Source: Methylotenera sp.
GTDB taxonomy: Bacteria; Pseudomonadota; Gammaproteobacteria; Burkholderiales; Methylophilaceae
Assembly (NCBI GenBank): GCA_009693255.1
Contig: SHXQ01000004.1
Coordinates: forward strand, 1-64,000
Reading direction: 5' to 3'
Length of the DNA stretch: 64,000 bases
The notes beneath the pieces were generated by a model. The model ran no database searches. It was not told the DNA's origin and was given only the letters and a program-made list of their open reading frames with translations. Shown one piece after another: positions 19,401 through 28,690 of the stretch; the first letter of the stretch is position 1; every line of letters begins with the position of its first letter. Made by a program: the position numbers and the translations under genes.

Positions 19401-20308
19401 TTAACCGACCTATGCCGAAAAAAATGCCGACTAAAACGTCACGGGCATTATTGGGTATAGAGGATGACCGCATGATTCCGGTCATCCGTAATCCGCAAAA
19501 AGTGACGGAATATTCTGAGGCGGTATTCTACTTTCCGGGTTGTGGATCGGAGCGTTTGTTCTCAAATGTGGGCTTAGCCACACAAGCGATGTTGTATGAA
19601 GTAGGCGCTATTACGGTGCTGCCACCCGGCTATTTATGTTGTGGTTACCCACAAACGGCGAGTGGCAATCATGATAAAGGCCAAGAAATCACCACAGACA
19701 ACCGTGTGCTGTTCCACCGCGTGGCCAATACGCTCAATTACCTCGACATCAAGACGGTCATTGTGTCTTGCGGCACTTGTATGGATCAGCTGCAAAGATA
19801 TGAATTCGAGAAAATATTTCCGGGTTGCAGATTGTTGGACATACACGAATATCTCATGGAAAAAGACATGAAGCTCAGCGGCATTACTGGGACTAAGTAT
19901 ATGTACCACGACCCATGCCATACGCCGATGAAGACTTACAAGCCGCTGGAAGTGACCAACAAGCTTATGGGGCAAGACGTGCAATTGAACGATCGTTGCT
20001 GTGGCGAAGCCGGTACGTTTGCGGCAGCGCGCCCAGATATTGCCACGCAGGTAAAAATGCGTAAGCAAGAAGAGTTGGAAAAAGGCATGGATAAGCTAGG
20101 TCTAACGGTAGGTGCGCCAGAACAGAAAGTGAAAATTCTGACTTCCTGCCCAAGTTGCTTGCAAGGATTAGCGCGCTATGGCGAAGATACCGGAATTGAA
20201 GCGGATTATATTGTGGTTGAAATGGCGAAGCATATTCTGGGTGAAAATTGGATGCAAGAGTATGTGGAGCGCGTGAATAAGGGTGGTATTGAGAAGGTGC
20301 TATTGTAG
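16418..20308 (+). CDS. FAD-linked oxidase / 4Fe-4S / CCG-domain fusion (D-lactate dehydrogenase/GlcD-like, DUF3683 type)
   Basis: 1296 aa; FAD-binding [15 protein letters not shown], Fe-[12 protein letters not shown] and [13 protein letters not shown]-terminal CCG-type motifs ([44 protein letters not shown]). Confidence 0.9.
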   Translation: MNAPLPSDIQNAESIPASRLREIPYNYTSFSDREIVIRFLGEDIWQALNELRSERKTGRSARMLFEVLGDLWVVSRNPYLQDDLLGNPKRRKALIDALQHRIAAIDERNAGGTSNAKVQKMVVAAQQAVDKFAEDFRQTYDLRKKALSKLSKITRKDNVQFDGLARVSHVTDATDWRVEYPFVVLNPDNEKEIAALVRACIELGLTVIPRGGGTGYTGGAIPLTPMSAVINTEKLDRHTGVQMRTLPGVARQVATIECGAGVVTRRAMEAASDAGLEFACDPTSADASCIGGNVAMNAGGKKAVLWGTALDNLASWRMVTPDAQWLEVERLDHNLGKIHDIAMARFKISRYDMDMKTLLGEPEILEIAGPSFRKVGLGKDVTDKFLSGLPGIQKEGCDGLITSATFILHRMPKHVRTVALEFFGNVSRAVPAIVEIKDYLDATAKKDPLVLMAGLEHMDERYIKAVGYATKAARQQRPKMVLIADIASDDENAVGEAASHIVRLCNARDGEGFIAVSQEARKKFWLDRARTAAIAKHTNAFKINEDVVIPLPRLGDYSDGIERINIELSIQNKLKLLDALEVFMQGDLPLQADEDGNADEQMVKSKQAMALQLLSELRARWSLILNHLDAPISVLASSLGDATSQLSQYENVFRAVQSYDLRISWKRELKRPIADIFAGREYQKILDHCDEIHKTVLKGRVFIALHMHAGDGNVHTNIPVNSDDYQMMHAAHDAVARVMALAKGLGGVISGEHGIGITKMEFVEASTIEAFTKYKNKVDPNGHFNKGKLLAGSGLENAYTPSFGLLEQESIIMEQSAIGEIADSISDCLRCGKCKPVCTTHVPRANLLYSPRNKILGTSLLIEAFLYEEQTRRGISLKHFDEFNDVADHCTVCHKCLNPCPVDIDFGDVSVAMRNFLREQGKKQFNPGTALGMAFLNATDPATIKLLRTFMVGIGYKAQGFAHSLAKKFGLLKDKIRPPATVGKPNIQAQVIHFINRPMPKKMPTKTSRALLGIEDDRMIPVIRNPQKVTEYSEAVFYFPGCGSERLFSNVGLATQAMLYEVGAITVLPPGYLCCGYPQTASGNHDKGQEITTDNRVLFHRVANTLNYLDIKTVIVSCGTCMDQLQRYEFEKIFPGCRLLDIHEYLMEKDMKLSGITGTKYMYHDPCHTPMKTYKPLEVTNKLMGQDVQLNDRCCGEAGTFAAARPDIATQVKMRKQEELEKGMDKLGLTVGAPEQKVKILTSCPSCLQGLARYGEDTGIEADYIVVEMAKHILGENWMQEYVERVNKGGIEKVLL

Positions 20309-20350
20309 TCATCAATAGCCTTCAATCATTAACGAAAGTGGAGCGACTGG

Positions 20351-21067
20351 CTAAAAAGGCAAGAATATAGCCGTTGCCAAATTTTGCATCACCCGTGCAA
20401 TAAGCCGTTCAGATTTTTCTGCTAAAGTAATGGCATATAAGTCGGTACGGCCTATCATCTTGCCAAACTCACGCTCAAAAGATAAATTCCTATCTTTATC
20501 GTTGATTTCATTGCTTAGTAAATAGAGTGTCCCCGCTTCATCGCGCGCGTTCGACAGTTTCCATGCCGCTATTTCTATGTTTCTAGCGACGTTATAGATA
20601 TGTTGTGGGTTTACTGTGTCGGTGAGGTAAAAGTCTCTTTTACCGTCATGCGCTTGCAGTAGCATTGTTTGTAGCCCAACAATAAAAGGCAGCACGCGAT
20701 CGCCACTATATTCAGGCTTAAACGCTAAGAAGATAGCTTCAGTGCCTTGTTTATTATCAATCTCTTTAAATAAATTGTGATGTTGTTGTTCGCCATCAAT
20801 AACCCATATCGCCATTTTCTCGGCATTATCAGAGGTGCTTTTTGCCAGTTCGTGCGGGTTGCGCTTGTAGAGCTTGATCATTAAATGACGCAAACTTTGC
20901 ATGTTTTCTGATATTTCAACATCAGTCATGCGGTCAAAATCTCCCTTGGCTAATTGGTTACCCGAACTTTTATCACTACGCTCGGGAACAGGTTTATTTT
21001 CTACTGGGCTATTGAGTGCACAGGCGACTAAGCCGCCTGCCATTAAAAGGGTAACAATGATTCTCAT
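20351..21067 (-). CDS. Conserved-looking lipoprotein of unknown function overlapping phoR
   Basis: Lipobox GGLVACAL; start overlaps the phoR stop by 4 nt. Confidence 0.75.
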   Translation of the reverse strand: MRIIVTLLMAGGLVACALNSPVENKPVPERSDKSSGNQLAKGDFDRMTDVEISENMQSLRHLMIKLYKRNPHELAKSTSDNAEKMAIWVIDGEQQHHNLFKEIDNKQGTEAIFLAFKPEYSGDRVLPFIVGLQTMLLQAHDGKRDFYLTDTVNPQHIYNVARNIEIAAWKLSNARDEAGTLYLLSNEINDKDRNLSFEREFGKMIGRTDLYAITLAEKSERLIARVMQNLATAIFLPF

Positions 21068-22407
21068 GTTGTGGTGGCCAATGCAACGTGCACAATTCTT
21101 GATTTAGGAAATACCGCGCTAAAGGTGCTACCCAAACCTAATCTACTCGAGATTTCCAGCTTGGCTTGATGGCGAATGAGAATATGCTTAACGATAGATA
21201 GCCCTAGGCCGGTGCCGCCAGTTTCTCGACTACGGCTTCTATCGACACGATAAAAGCGCTCGGTAAGGCGCTCAATATGTTGCAATTCAATGCCAATGCC
21301 GGTGTCGCGCACTGAGAATACAGCTTCCCCATCACGTAAGCCCCAGCTAATAAATATCTCACCGTGCCCCTTGGTTTTATTTTCTGGGGTGTAACGTATT
21401 GCATTACTCACTAAATTGCTAAAGGCACTACGCAGTTCATCAATTGCACCGCTTAAGTTGAGTGTAGCGTCGACATCAAGGTGAATTTTGTGTTTGGTCT
21501 TTTTTAGCCCTTGGCTTAAACCTATGGCATCGTTTTGTACTGCTTCTAACAATTGGGCAATATCAATCTCGCTATCGTCAGGATTGCCGGTATTGCTTTC
21601 TATGGTCGACAGGGTGAGTAAATCTTCAATAATTCGGCGCATGCGTATGGTTTGTTCTTCCATCAGGGCAAAGTAGTGCTTCAGGCTTGCTGGTACCGCA
21701 CCATCCATATCGCTAAGGGTTTCTAAGAACCCACCCACTACCGTTAATGGGGTGCGTAGCTCATGTGAAACGTTGGCAATAAAATCACGGCGCATGATAT
21801 CTACTTTTTCGAGTTGCGTCATATCTCGACTAATTAATAATTTTTGTTGGTTAGCGAAGGGGACGAGCTGAAGTTCCAGAATCAATTCAGGATTTCGCCA
21901 AGACTGTAGTTTAAAAGGGAGGTCGTATTCGCCGTTATATAAGTAGGCAATAAAATGGCTGTCACGAATTAAGTTGACGATAGGTAGGTTTTTATCGGTA
22001 GTTAAATTAAGGCCAAGCTGCTTTTCCGCATTCGGTGTGCACCATTCAATAGCGTTGCCAGCACTGAGTATCACCAAGCCATCTGGCATGGCACTGGTGG
22101 CAAGGTTAAAAAGTTCTAATGACGAATTTAATTTGGTCTGGATTAACTTGTTATTACGCTCATATTTCAGGAGCATAGTAAAAATATCTTCCCATAAACC
22201 AAACCCTTCAGGGATTACTTTAAGATCGGGGGCTTTAAACCAGATTCGTAATTGGTGAAGCCAAAAAATATGGCTGCTGAGATAGAGTAAAAGGCCGGTA
22301 GAAAACACCAGCAATGCCGCTGTCGCGCCACTGATTAGCCATAAAAAGAGACTAATGACAATAAGTGCGCAAACAAATAAGCCAGCTTTCCAACGAATAT
22401 CTAGCAC
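21064..22407 (-). CDS. phoR: Phosphate regulon sensor histidine kinase PhoR
   Basis: FIANVSHELRTPLTVVGGFLETL, NLVSNAIRYTP, GTGLGLSIVKHIL; adjacent to phoB. Confidence 0.92.
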   Translation of the reverse strand: MLDIRWKAGLFVCALIVISLFLWLISGATAALLVFSTGLLLYLSSHIFWLHQLRIWFKAPDLKVIPEGFGLWEDIFTMLLKYERNNKLIQTKLNSSLELFNLATSAMPDGLVILSAGNAIEWCTPNAEKQLGLNLTTDKNLPIVNLIRDSHFIAYLYNGEYDLPFKLQSWRNPELILELQLVPFANQQKLLISRDMTQLEKVDIMRRDFIANVSHELRTPLTVVGGFLETLSDMDGAVPASLKHYFALMEEQTIRMRRIIEDLLTLSTIESNTGNPDDSEIDIAQLLEAVQNDAIGLSQGLKKTKHKIHLDVDATLNLSGAIDELRSAFSNLVSNAIRYTPENKTKGHGEIFISWGLRDGEAVFSVRDTGIGIELQHIERLTERFYRVDRSRSRETGGTGLGLSIVKHILIRHQAKLEISSRLGLGSTFSAVFPKSRIVHVALATTT

Positions 22408-22498
22408 TGATTGATTTTCAATAAATTGACATGCTTAATTATAGCTAGGAATTGCAAGCCTAGACGATATTTATAGCTGAATTAAGCACAATAAAAAC

Positions 22499-23191
22499 TT
22501 AATCATTTCTATTTGATAATCGGTAACCAGCGCCGCGCACAGTTTGAATCAAATCCTCGTGACCTGAAAGGGACAGTGCGTTACGTAAACGCCGAATGTG
22601 CACATCTACGGTACGGTCTTCAACAAATACGCGGTCGCCCCATACTTTGTCCAATAATTGGCTACGTGTATGCACGCGCTCGGCATTAGTCATGAAAAAA
22701 TGCAATAACCTAAATTCGGTTGGACCTAAATCGAGGGTTTTTTGGTTGCCAGTCACGCGATGTGTCGTTGGGTCTAAGCATAAGCCATTGACTTCAATCG
22801 GATCGTCAGTCATTTGTGGCGCGCGACGGCGGAGTACCGCCTTAATTCTAGCGTTAAGTTCACGCGGACTGAATGGCTTGGTGACATAGTCATCAGCCCC
22901 AACTTCTAAGCCGCGAACTTTATCGTATTCATCACCCCTTGCGGTGAGCATAATAATGGGAATGGATTTTGTGTGCGTATCAGATTTCAATTTACGCGCA
23001 AATTCCAAGCCATTCATGCCCGGCAGCATCCAATCTAACAAAATTAAATCAGGAATAGTTTCACGCATCAAGTTTTGCGCAATCTCCACACTGAGTGCCC
23101 GTATGGCATTGTGCCCAGCTTGTGTAATATTAAGGGCAAGCAACTCTTGAATTGCTGGCTCATCTTCAACAACGAGTATATTGGCTGGCAT
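22499..23191 (-). CDS. phoB: Phosphate regulon response regulator PhoB
   Basis: Receiver (LILLDWMLPGMNGLEFARKLK) plus winged HTH (LGPTEFRLLHFFM...VWGDRVFVEDRTVDVHIRRLR). Confidence 0.95.
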   Translation of the reverse strand: MPANILVVEDEPAIQELLALNITQAGHNAIRALSVEIAQNLMRETIPDLILLDWMLPGMNGLEFARKLKSDTHTKSIPIIMLTARGDEYDKVRGLEVGADDYVTKPFSPRELNARIKAVLRRRAPQMTDDPIEVNGLCLDPTTHRVTGNQKTLDLGPTEFRLLHFFMTNAERVHTRSQLLDKVWGDRVFVEDRTVDVHIRRLRNALSLSGHEDLIQTVRGAGYRLSNRND

Positions 23192-23248
23192 ATTTTCCCT
23201 TATGTCACTTCATCTACATTTTATAAGAAGTGAGTTTATGGCCTAAAT

Positions 23249-23266
23249 GTGAAATATTTATGACAA
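23249..23266 (-). promoter_or_regulatory. Candidate Pho box upstream of phoB
   Basis: Minus strand TTGTCAT-AAAT-ATTTCAC vs CTGTCAT-AAAT-CTGTCAC, 15/18 identical. Confidence 0.5.
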
Positions 23267-23308
23267 ATATTAAATGCATGCATAAGTAAATTGCCATTTT
23301 TTTTTATT

Positions 23309-23325
23309 TGTTACACTATGTAACA
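23309..23325. promoter_or_regulatory. Perfect inverted repeat upstream of the MFS transporter
   Basis: TGTTACA-cta-TGTAACA, about 45 bp upstream of the start codon. Confidence 0.5.
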
Positions 23326-23369
23326 TAATAATAATATATAAAAAATAATACTTCATTAAAGATGGTGGC

Positions 23370-25046
23370 ATGGCAAACTTTTTATCTAAAGAACACATTA
23401 CAGCAAATACTCATTTTAATCGCTGGTTAGTTCCACCGGCTGCCTTGGCCGTGCATTTATCCATCGGCATGGCGTATGGATTTAGTGTGTTTTGGAAGCC
23501 CTTAGGTAAAGTGCTGATGGGAGAAGATGGTACACCACTTAAGGCTTGTGCAGCTGGAGCCGCAACATTTGCAGATAAATTAAGCGGCACGGCAAAAGCC
23601 TTGTTTGCTACCGATTGTAATTGGACGCAGTTTGACTTGGGTTGGATGTTTACCTTATTTTTTGTTTTGCTAGGCTGCTCGGCAGCGCTATGGGGCGGCT
23701 GGTTAGAGCGTGAGGGGCCACGTAAGGCCGGCTTGGTTTCGATGTTGTTATGGTGTGGTGGCTTGCTTATTTCAGCCTATGGCGTATATACGCACCAGTT
23801 ATGGCTTATGTGGCTAGGTAGCGGTGTGATTGGTGGTATTGGCCTAGGTTTGGGTTATATTTCACCTGTTTCGACCTTGATTAAATGGTTTCCTGATCAT
23901 CGCGGTATGGCGACAGGCATGGCGATTATGGGTTTTGGTGGAGGGGCGATGATAGGCTCACCACTAGCGACTAAACTCATGGCTTATTTTGCAACACCAA
24001 GTAGTGTCGGTGTTTGGCAAACGTTTGTAGCGCTTGCCGCTATTTATTTTGTATTTATGCTATGCGGTGCCTTAGGCTATCGCGTGCCGCCAACAGCGTG
24101 GAAGCCTGCTAATTGGACGCCATCAGCAATACAAAGCAATGCCATGATTTCATCTAAGCATGTGCATCTTAAAAACGCCCATAAAACCCCACAGTTTTGG
24201 CTATTATGGTTGGTGCTATGTATGAATGTGTCTGCAGGGATAGGCATTATTGGTGCGGCTGCGCCCATGCTACAAGAGACATTCGGTGGGGCGTTGCTAG
24301 GTTTGCCTGATATTGGTTTTGCGGATATTAAAAAAGATGAAGTATTGACTGCCGCCGCCGCCGCTGTGGGGGCAGGTTTTGTGGGTTTGATTTCATTATT
24401 TAATATTTTTGGTCGTTTTGCTTGGGCGACTTCATCGGATAAATTAGGCCGTAAGCGCACTTACTACATTTTCTTTGTGCTAGGTGCCATCATGTATTGC
24501 ACCGCCACTTATGTGTCCGGATTCAAATCACTGGCTTTATTTGTGGCTAGCTTTTGTGTCATTGCCTCTATGTACGGGGGTGGTTTTGCCACAATTCCCG
24601 CCTATTTGGCGGATATGTTTGGCACGCAATTTGTCGGTGCGATTCACGGGCGCTTGCTGACTGCATGGTCTACGGCAGGAATTTTAGGGCCGGTTGTGGT
24701 GAATTATATGCACGATACGCGCTTAGATGCAGGGGTACCGTTTGATCAAATTTATGCCCCTATTTTTGTGGTGTTAGCAGGTCTGCTGGTGGTTGGTTTT
24801 ATTGCTAACGCGCTAGTAAAACCGGTCGCTGAAAAGTTTTACATGACCGATGCAGAGCTGGCAGCGGAACGTAGTCTTGCCCATGAAAAATTAGCCACCA
24901 CAAGTAGTGGCAATAGCTCAATTAATAACGATAGCTCGGCGGCGAAGCGCCCCATGTTAGTGATTATGGCTTGGGCTTTGGTGTTCATTCCAATCAGTTA
25001 TGGCGTTTGGAGTACGATGCAAAAAGCGTGGGGCCTGTTTCATTAA
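23370..25046 (+). CDS. MFS transporter, OFA (oxalate/formate antiporter-like) family
   Basis: NRWLVPPAALAVHLSIGMAYGFSVFWKPL; GIGLGLGYISPVSTLIKWFPDHRGMATGMAIMGFGGGAMIGSP. Confidence 0.93.
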   Translation: MANFLSKEHITANTHFNRWLVPPAALAVHLSIGMAYGFSVFWKPLGKVLMGEDGTPLKACAAGAATFADKLSGTAKALFATDCNWTQFDLGWMFTLFFVLLGCSAALWGGWLEREGPRKAGLVSMLLWCGGLLISAYGVYTHQLWLMWLGSGVIGGIGLGLGYISPVSTLIKWFPDHRGMATGMAIMGFGGGAMIGSPLATKLMAYFATPSSVGVWQTFVALAAIYFVFMLCGALGYRVPPTAWKPANWTPSAIQSNAMISSKHVHLKNAHKTPQFWLLWLVLCMNVSAGIGIIGAAAPMLQETFGGALLGLPDIGFADIKKDEVLTAAAAAVGAGFVGLISLFNIFGRFAWATSSDKLGRKRTYYIFFVLGAIMYCTATYVSGFKSLALFVASFCVIASMYGGGFATIPAYLADMFGTQFVGAIHGRLLTAWSTAGILGPVVVNYMHDTRLDAGVPFDQIYAPIFVVLAGLLVVGFIANALVKPVAEKFYMTDAELAAERSLAHEKLATTSSGNSSINNDSSAAKRPMLVIMAWALVFIPISYGVWSTMQKAWGLFH

Positions 25047-25140
25047 ACCTTATTCGCTAGACCATTTTTACGCAAGCATGTGGCAGATATGCGGTAAAAT
25101 ACGGCTTTATGTCATATGCCGTAGCGATTAAGGATAAAGT

Positions 25141-25590
25141 GTGAGAGAGATTGAAAAGAATTTAGATGGGACAGGTCTACGCATTGGTGTGGTGCTGTCA
25201 AGGTTTAATAGTGATATTGGCGATGGCTTACTTAGTGCATGCACAGCCGAGCTTTTAACGCTAGGTGTCGCCACTGAGGCGATTACTGTGGTGACTGTAG
25301 CAGGTGCATTAGAAACACCATTAGTGTTACAACATATGGCGATGAGTGAGAAGTTTGATGCCCTTGTTGCCTTGGGGGCAATTATTCGCGGCGAAACCTA
25401 TCACTTTGAGGTGGTTGCCAACGAATCTGCGCGAGGAATTTCTGAAGTGCAATTCAACACTGGCATTCCTGTTGCTAATGCCGTATTAACTACTGAAGAC
25501 GATGATCAAGCGATAGCGCGCATGCGTGTAAAAGGCGCCGAAGCGGCACAAGTGGCTATTGAAATGGTCAATTTGATTAGAGCGCTATAA
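25141..25590 (+). CDS. ribH: 6,7-dimethyl-8-ribityllumazine synthase (GTG start)
   Basis: [51 protein letters not shown]. Confidence 0.97.
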   Translation: MREIEKNLDGTGLRIGVVLSRFNSDIGDGLLSACTAELLTLGVATEAITVVTVAGALETPLVLQHMAMSEKFDALVALGAIIRGETYHFEVVANESARGISEVQFNTGIPVANAVLTTEDDDQAIARMRVKGAEAAQVAIEMVNLIRAL

Positions 25591-26129
25591 TGGCTAATCG
25601 TGAGTTAACAGACGTAAAGCAAAAACTGACTAGCTTAGTTGCAGGTAGCGATGAAACTAAAAAAACGCTAGGCAAGAAACCGGTAGCTAAGAAAAATACC
25701 GGTAAGAATCGTAGAAAATCACGTGAATTAGTACTTAAAGCAGTTTATCGTGGCATGTTGAATGCATCTGACTTGGCTTCAGTTTTCCGTGACATGGCAG
25801 AAGATCCTGACTACAACAAGGCGGATGAGGCTTATTTTAAATTCCTGCTGGAGTCTGTGACCAATCATGTGCATGCGCTTGATGAGAAGATGGCCAGCTT
25901 TATTGATCGAAAAATTACTGAATTAAGTCCGGTAGAACATGCAATATTACGCATTTCTGGTTGTGAACTGATGTTTGATATGAGCATCCCGTATCGCGTT
26001 GTGATTAATGAAGGTGTGGAGTTGGCTAAAATATACGGCGGCACAGATGGGCACAAGTATATCAATGGTGTTTTAGATAAGCTGGCGCTTGATGTGAGGA
26101 CTGCTGAGGTTAAAAATATTAAAAAATAA
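25590..26129 (+). CDS. nusB: Transcription antitermination protein NusB
   Basis: SRELVLKAVYRGML, LSPVEHAILRISGCELMFDMSIPYRVVINEGVELAKIYGGTDGHKYINGVLDKLA. Confidence 0.95.
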   Translation: MANRELTDVKQKLTSLVAGSDETKKTLGKKPVAKKNTGKNRRKSRELVLKAVYRGMLNASDLASVFRDMAEDPDYNKADEAYFKFLLESVTNHVHALDEKMASFIDRKITELSPVEHAILRISGCELMFDMSIPYRVVINEGVELAKIYGGTDGHKYINGVLDKLALDVRTAEVKNIKK

Positions 26130-26135
26130 ATAGCA

Positions 26136-26637
26136 TAATGGACCATAACTCTCTTATTTACTCAAGCAGCTTGAGCGACACAATTCAATTGGCGTAGCAT
26201 TGTCAGCAAAGCGTGATAATAACCGCCTATTGGGAATTATTTTATTTGGGGCGAAAGAAATCACCAATGCCGATGGCGGCACCATTTACACGGTGACTGA
26301 CGATAAGCATCTCAAGTTTGCAATCATGAGTAATAAAACACTCAACATTGCCATGGGGGGGTACGACAGGGGTGGGTATTTCGTGCCAGCCGGGTGATGG
26401 ACATTGCCGACATTCTTTGAGGCGCTTACCTCAAAAGATAGACCCTACAAAAAAGCAAAAACGCTGACGGAGTCATTATCTATTTTAGGTAAGATGAAGT
26501 TGGATCATCATATAGATTCAGACCTATTTGATATTTTTATCCGCGACAAAATTTATTTAAAATATGCGCATCGATTCTTGGAGCCTGAGAAAATAGATGA
26601 TGTGGATGAAGAAAAAATCCCAGGCTATCAGCCTTAA
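26136..26637 (+). pseudogene. Remnant of a GAF + HD-GYP protein (c-di-GMP phosphodiesterase-like)
   Basis: RDNNRLLGIILFGAKEITNADGGTIYTVTDDKHLKFAIMSNKTLNIAMGG (GAF) is joined directly to VPA/RVMDIADI/FEALTSKDRPYKKAKTLTESLSILGKMK...YLKYAHRFLEPEKIDDVDEEKIPGYQP (HD-GYP C-terminus) across frameshifts; the HD core is absent. Confidence 0.88.
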
Positions 26638-27410
26638 TCGACCGTTGCCGTTATGGCATGGCTTTTACAGCCGAACTGGTCACAACTTAAATAGCTACCC
26701 TGTTCATACCAGTCACCTAATACCCAGCGTGTGATGTGATGCCCATCTAATTGAATGCTATGTTGATTGGGTCTGTGTGTGTGCCCATGAATCAGCAGTT
26801 CTGGGTAATGATATTTTTTCAGCACCTGTGTAACAGCGTCATGGTTAACATCCGTAATCTCTGCTGATTTCTGCGATTTTTCATGCGTACTACGTGCTCT
26901 AATCGATTGTATTTGGGTTTTTCTTGATGCCAATGGTAAGTCTAAAAAGTCGGCCTGCCATTTTTGGTCACGGACGAGTAGGCGAAATTCCTGGTAGGCG
27001 AGATCATCGGTACATAAGGCATCGCCATGGCTCAAAAGTACCGGTTTACCATGCAAATTAATTAAGCTAGGGTCTTGTAGCAAGGTGATATTAGCGGCGC
27101 TACAAAATTTAGATGAAATTAAAAAATCACGATTACCATGCAAAAAATAGAGTTTCACGCCGGCATTAGCTAGTGCACGAAAAGCAGCAACAACCGCTTG
27201 ATGATCGACGTTATCAAGCTCGTCATCGCCAGCCCAGTATTCAAATAAGTCGCCCAAAATATAGAGGGCATGGGCTTGCGCAGCGGTGTTTTTTAGAAAG
27301 CTTAAAAAGGCCATAGTAATATGCGGACGGCTTGCGCACAGATGTAAGTCAGAGATAAATAGGTCTGGCCTTGTCGTGCTTGAGCCTGATTTATCTCCGA
27401 GGTTTTTCAA
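26634..27410 (-). CDS. lpxH: UDP-2,3-diacylglucosamine hydrolase
   Basis: LFISDLHLCASRPH, LGDLFEYWAGDDE, LHGNRDFLI, LIHGHTHRP. Confidence 0.95.
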   Translation of the reverse strand: MKNLGDKSGSSTTRPDLFISDLHLCASRPHITMAFLSFLKNTAAQAHALYILGDLFEYWAGDDELDNVDHQAVVAAFRALANAGVKLYFLHGNRDFLISSKFCSAANITLLQDPSLINLHGKPVLLSHGDALCTDDLAYQEFRLLVRDQKWQADFLDLPLASRKTQIQSIRARSTHEKSQKSAEITDVNHDAVTQVLKKYHYPELLIHGHTHRPNQHSIQLDGHHITRWVLGDWYEQGSYLSCDQFGCKSHAITATVD

Positions 27411-27469
27411 GAGAAAGTGAGTATATTGAACATTATTGTAGTGGGGACTATTGACTTAATAATGCTTGT

Positions 27470-27961
27470 TTAGCTGCGCGTAGCACTTTCAATCACTACA
27501 TTTTCAACTGGGACATCTTGGTGACCATTGCGCGTGGTGGTGGTCACTTTTTTGATTTTATCAACGATATCCATCCCAGCCGTTACTTTGCCGAAGACGC
27601 AGTAACCCCATCCACTACTGGTTGGCGCGCTGTGGTTTAAAAAGTCATTGTTGCCCACATTAATAAAAAATTGATTGCTAGCCGAGTGTGGTGCTGATGT
27701 TCGTGCCATGGCGATGGTGTATTGGTTGTTACTCAGACCATTATCCGCTTCATTCTTAATTTCATCGGCTGACTCTTTTTGTTTCATAGTGCCGTCAAAT
27801 CCGCCACCTTGAATCATAAAGCCATCTATGACGCGGTGGAAAATAGTGCCATCATAGAATCCACCGTCTACATAATGTAAAAAATTAGCAACGGTAATCG
27901 GTGCGTTAGTAGCGTCAAGTTCTAAAGTAATTTCGCCAAAATTGGTAAGTAGTTTAACCAC
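27470..27961 (-). CDS. ppiB: Cyclophilin-type peptidyl-prolyl cis-trans isomerase (cytoplasmic)
   Basis: [40 protein letters not shown]; no signal peptide. Confidence 0.93.
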   Translation of the reverse strand: MVKLLTNFGEITLELDATNAPITVANFLHYVDGGFYDGTIFHRVIDGFMIQGGGFDGTMKQKESADEIKNEADNGLSNNQYTIAMARTSAPHSASNQFFINVGNNDFLNHSAPTSSGWGYCVFGKVTAGMDIVDKIKKVTTTTRNGHQDVPVENVVIESATRS

Positions 27962-28019
27962 AAAATATCCTTAATTTATTAAAGTGTAAATGATAAGCAT
28001 CAAAGAAAATAAGCCTAAT

Positions 28020-28607
28020 TTATAGGGGCTTATTATTTAATTTAATCTGGTGAATTAGAATTGTTAATCTTGGAACGTCAGAATAAGGGCCCGCATTCTT
28101 GGTTGGAGCAGCGCCAATTTCGCGCACAACATCCATGCCTTTCAGGACGCGGCCAAATACACAGTAACCAATCAGCTCAGGGTCTGAACCTTGAAAATTA
28201 AGCGGTATATTATTTTCTAAGTTAATAAAAAATTGTGCGGTAGCTGAGTCAGGATCGCTAGTTCTTGCCATGGCAATGGTGCCAGTTTCATTGAGTAAGC
28301 CGTTAGCGGCCTCGTTGATCACTGGTGCTAAGGTTTGTTTTTCTAACATATCTGCTGAGAAGCCGCCGCCCTGAATCATAAATCGATTAATCACACGGTG
28401 AAAAATAGTCTCTTTATAAAAACCAGAGTCGACATATTTCATAAAGTTAGCCACTGTTTTAGGTGCTTTTTCTGGGTAAAGCTCAACGACAAAATTACCG
28501 CGGTTGGTTTCAAAGGTAAATTGCGGGTTAGCGGCTAGCGCAGCCCCGTTGATAAGCCCCGCGCTAGCTATAAAGGCCAACATTAAAACATAGTGAATGT
28601 GACGCAT
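28020..28607 (-). CDS. ppiA: Cyclophilin-type peptidyl-prolyl cis-trans isomerase with signal peptide
   Basis: [18 protein letters not shown] with N-terminal signal sequence. Confidence 0.9.
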   Translation of the reverse strand: MRHIHYVLMLAFIASAGLINGAALAANPQFTFETNRGNFVVELYPEKAPKTVANFMKYVDSGFYKETIFHRVINRFMIQGGGFSADMLEKQTLAPVINEAANGLLNETGTIAMARTSDPDSATAQFFINLENNIPLNFQGSDPELIGYCVFGRVLKGMDVVREIGAAPTKNAGPYSDVPRLTILIHQIKLNNKPL

Positions 28608-28690
28608 GTTATTCCTTAAAATTAAACAATAGAATTGAAGTGCATTCTAATTTGAGATGATTAATAGCGGGCGGACTTGTTGCCAATGAC

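Noticed and set aside
16418-20308. 1296-aa oxidoreductase as a novel fusion
   Set aside because: The FAD oxidase + Fe-S + CCG-domain architecture is a known large family in betaproteobacteria.
19634-20315. Minus-strand ORFs of 144 and 116 aa opposite the FAD/Fe-S oxidase
   Set aside because: Antisense shadows of conserved coding sequence (CCG-domain region).
27470-28607. Two adjacent cyclophilins as an unusual duplication
   Set aside because: A cytoplasmic PpiB plus exported PpiA pair is common in proteobacteria.
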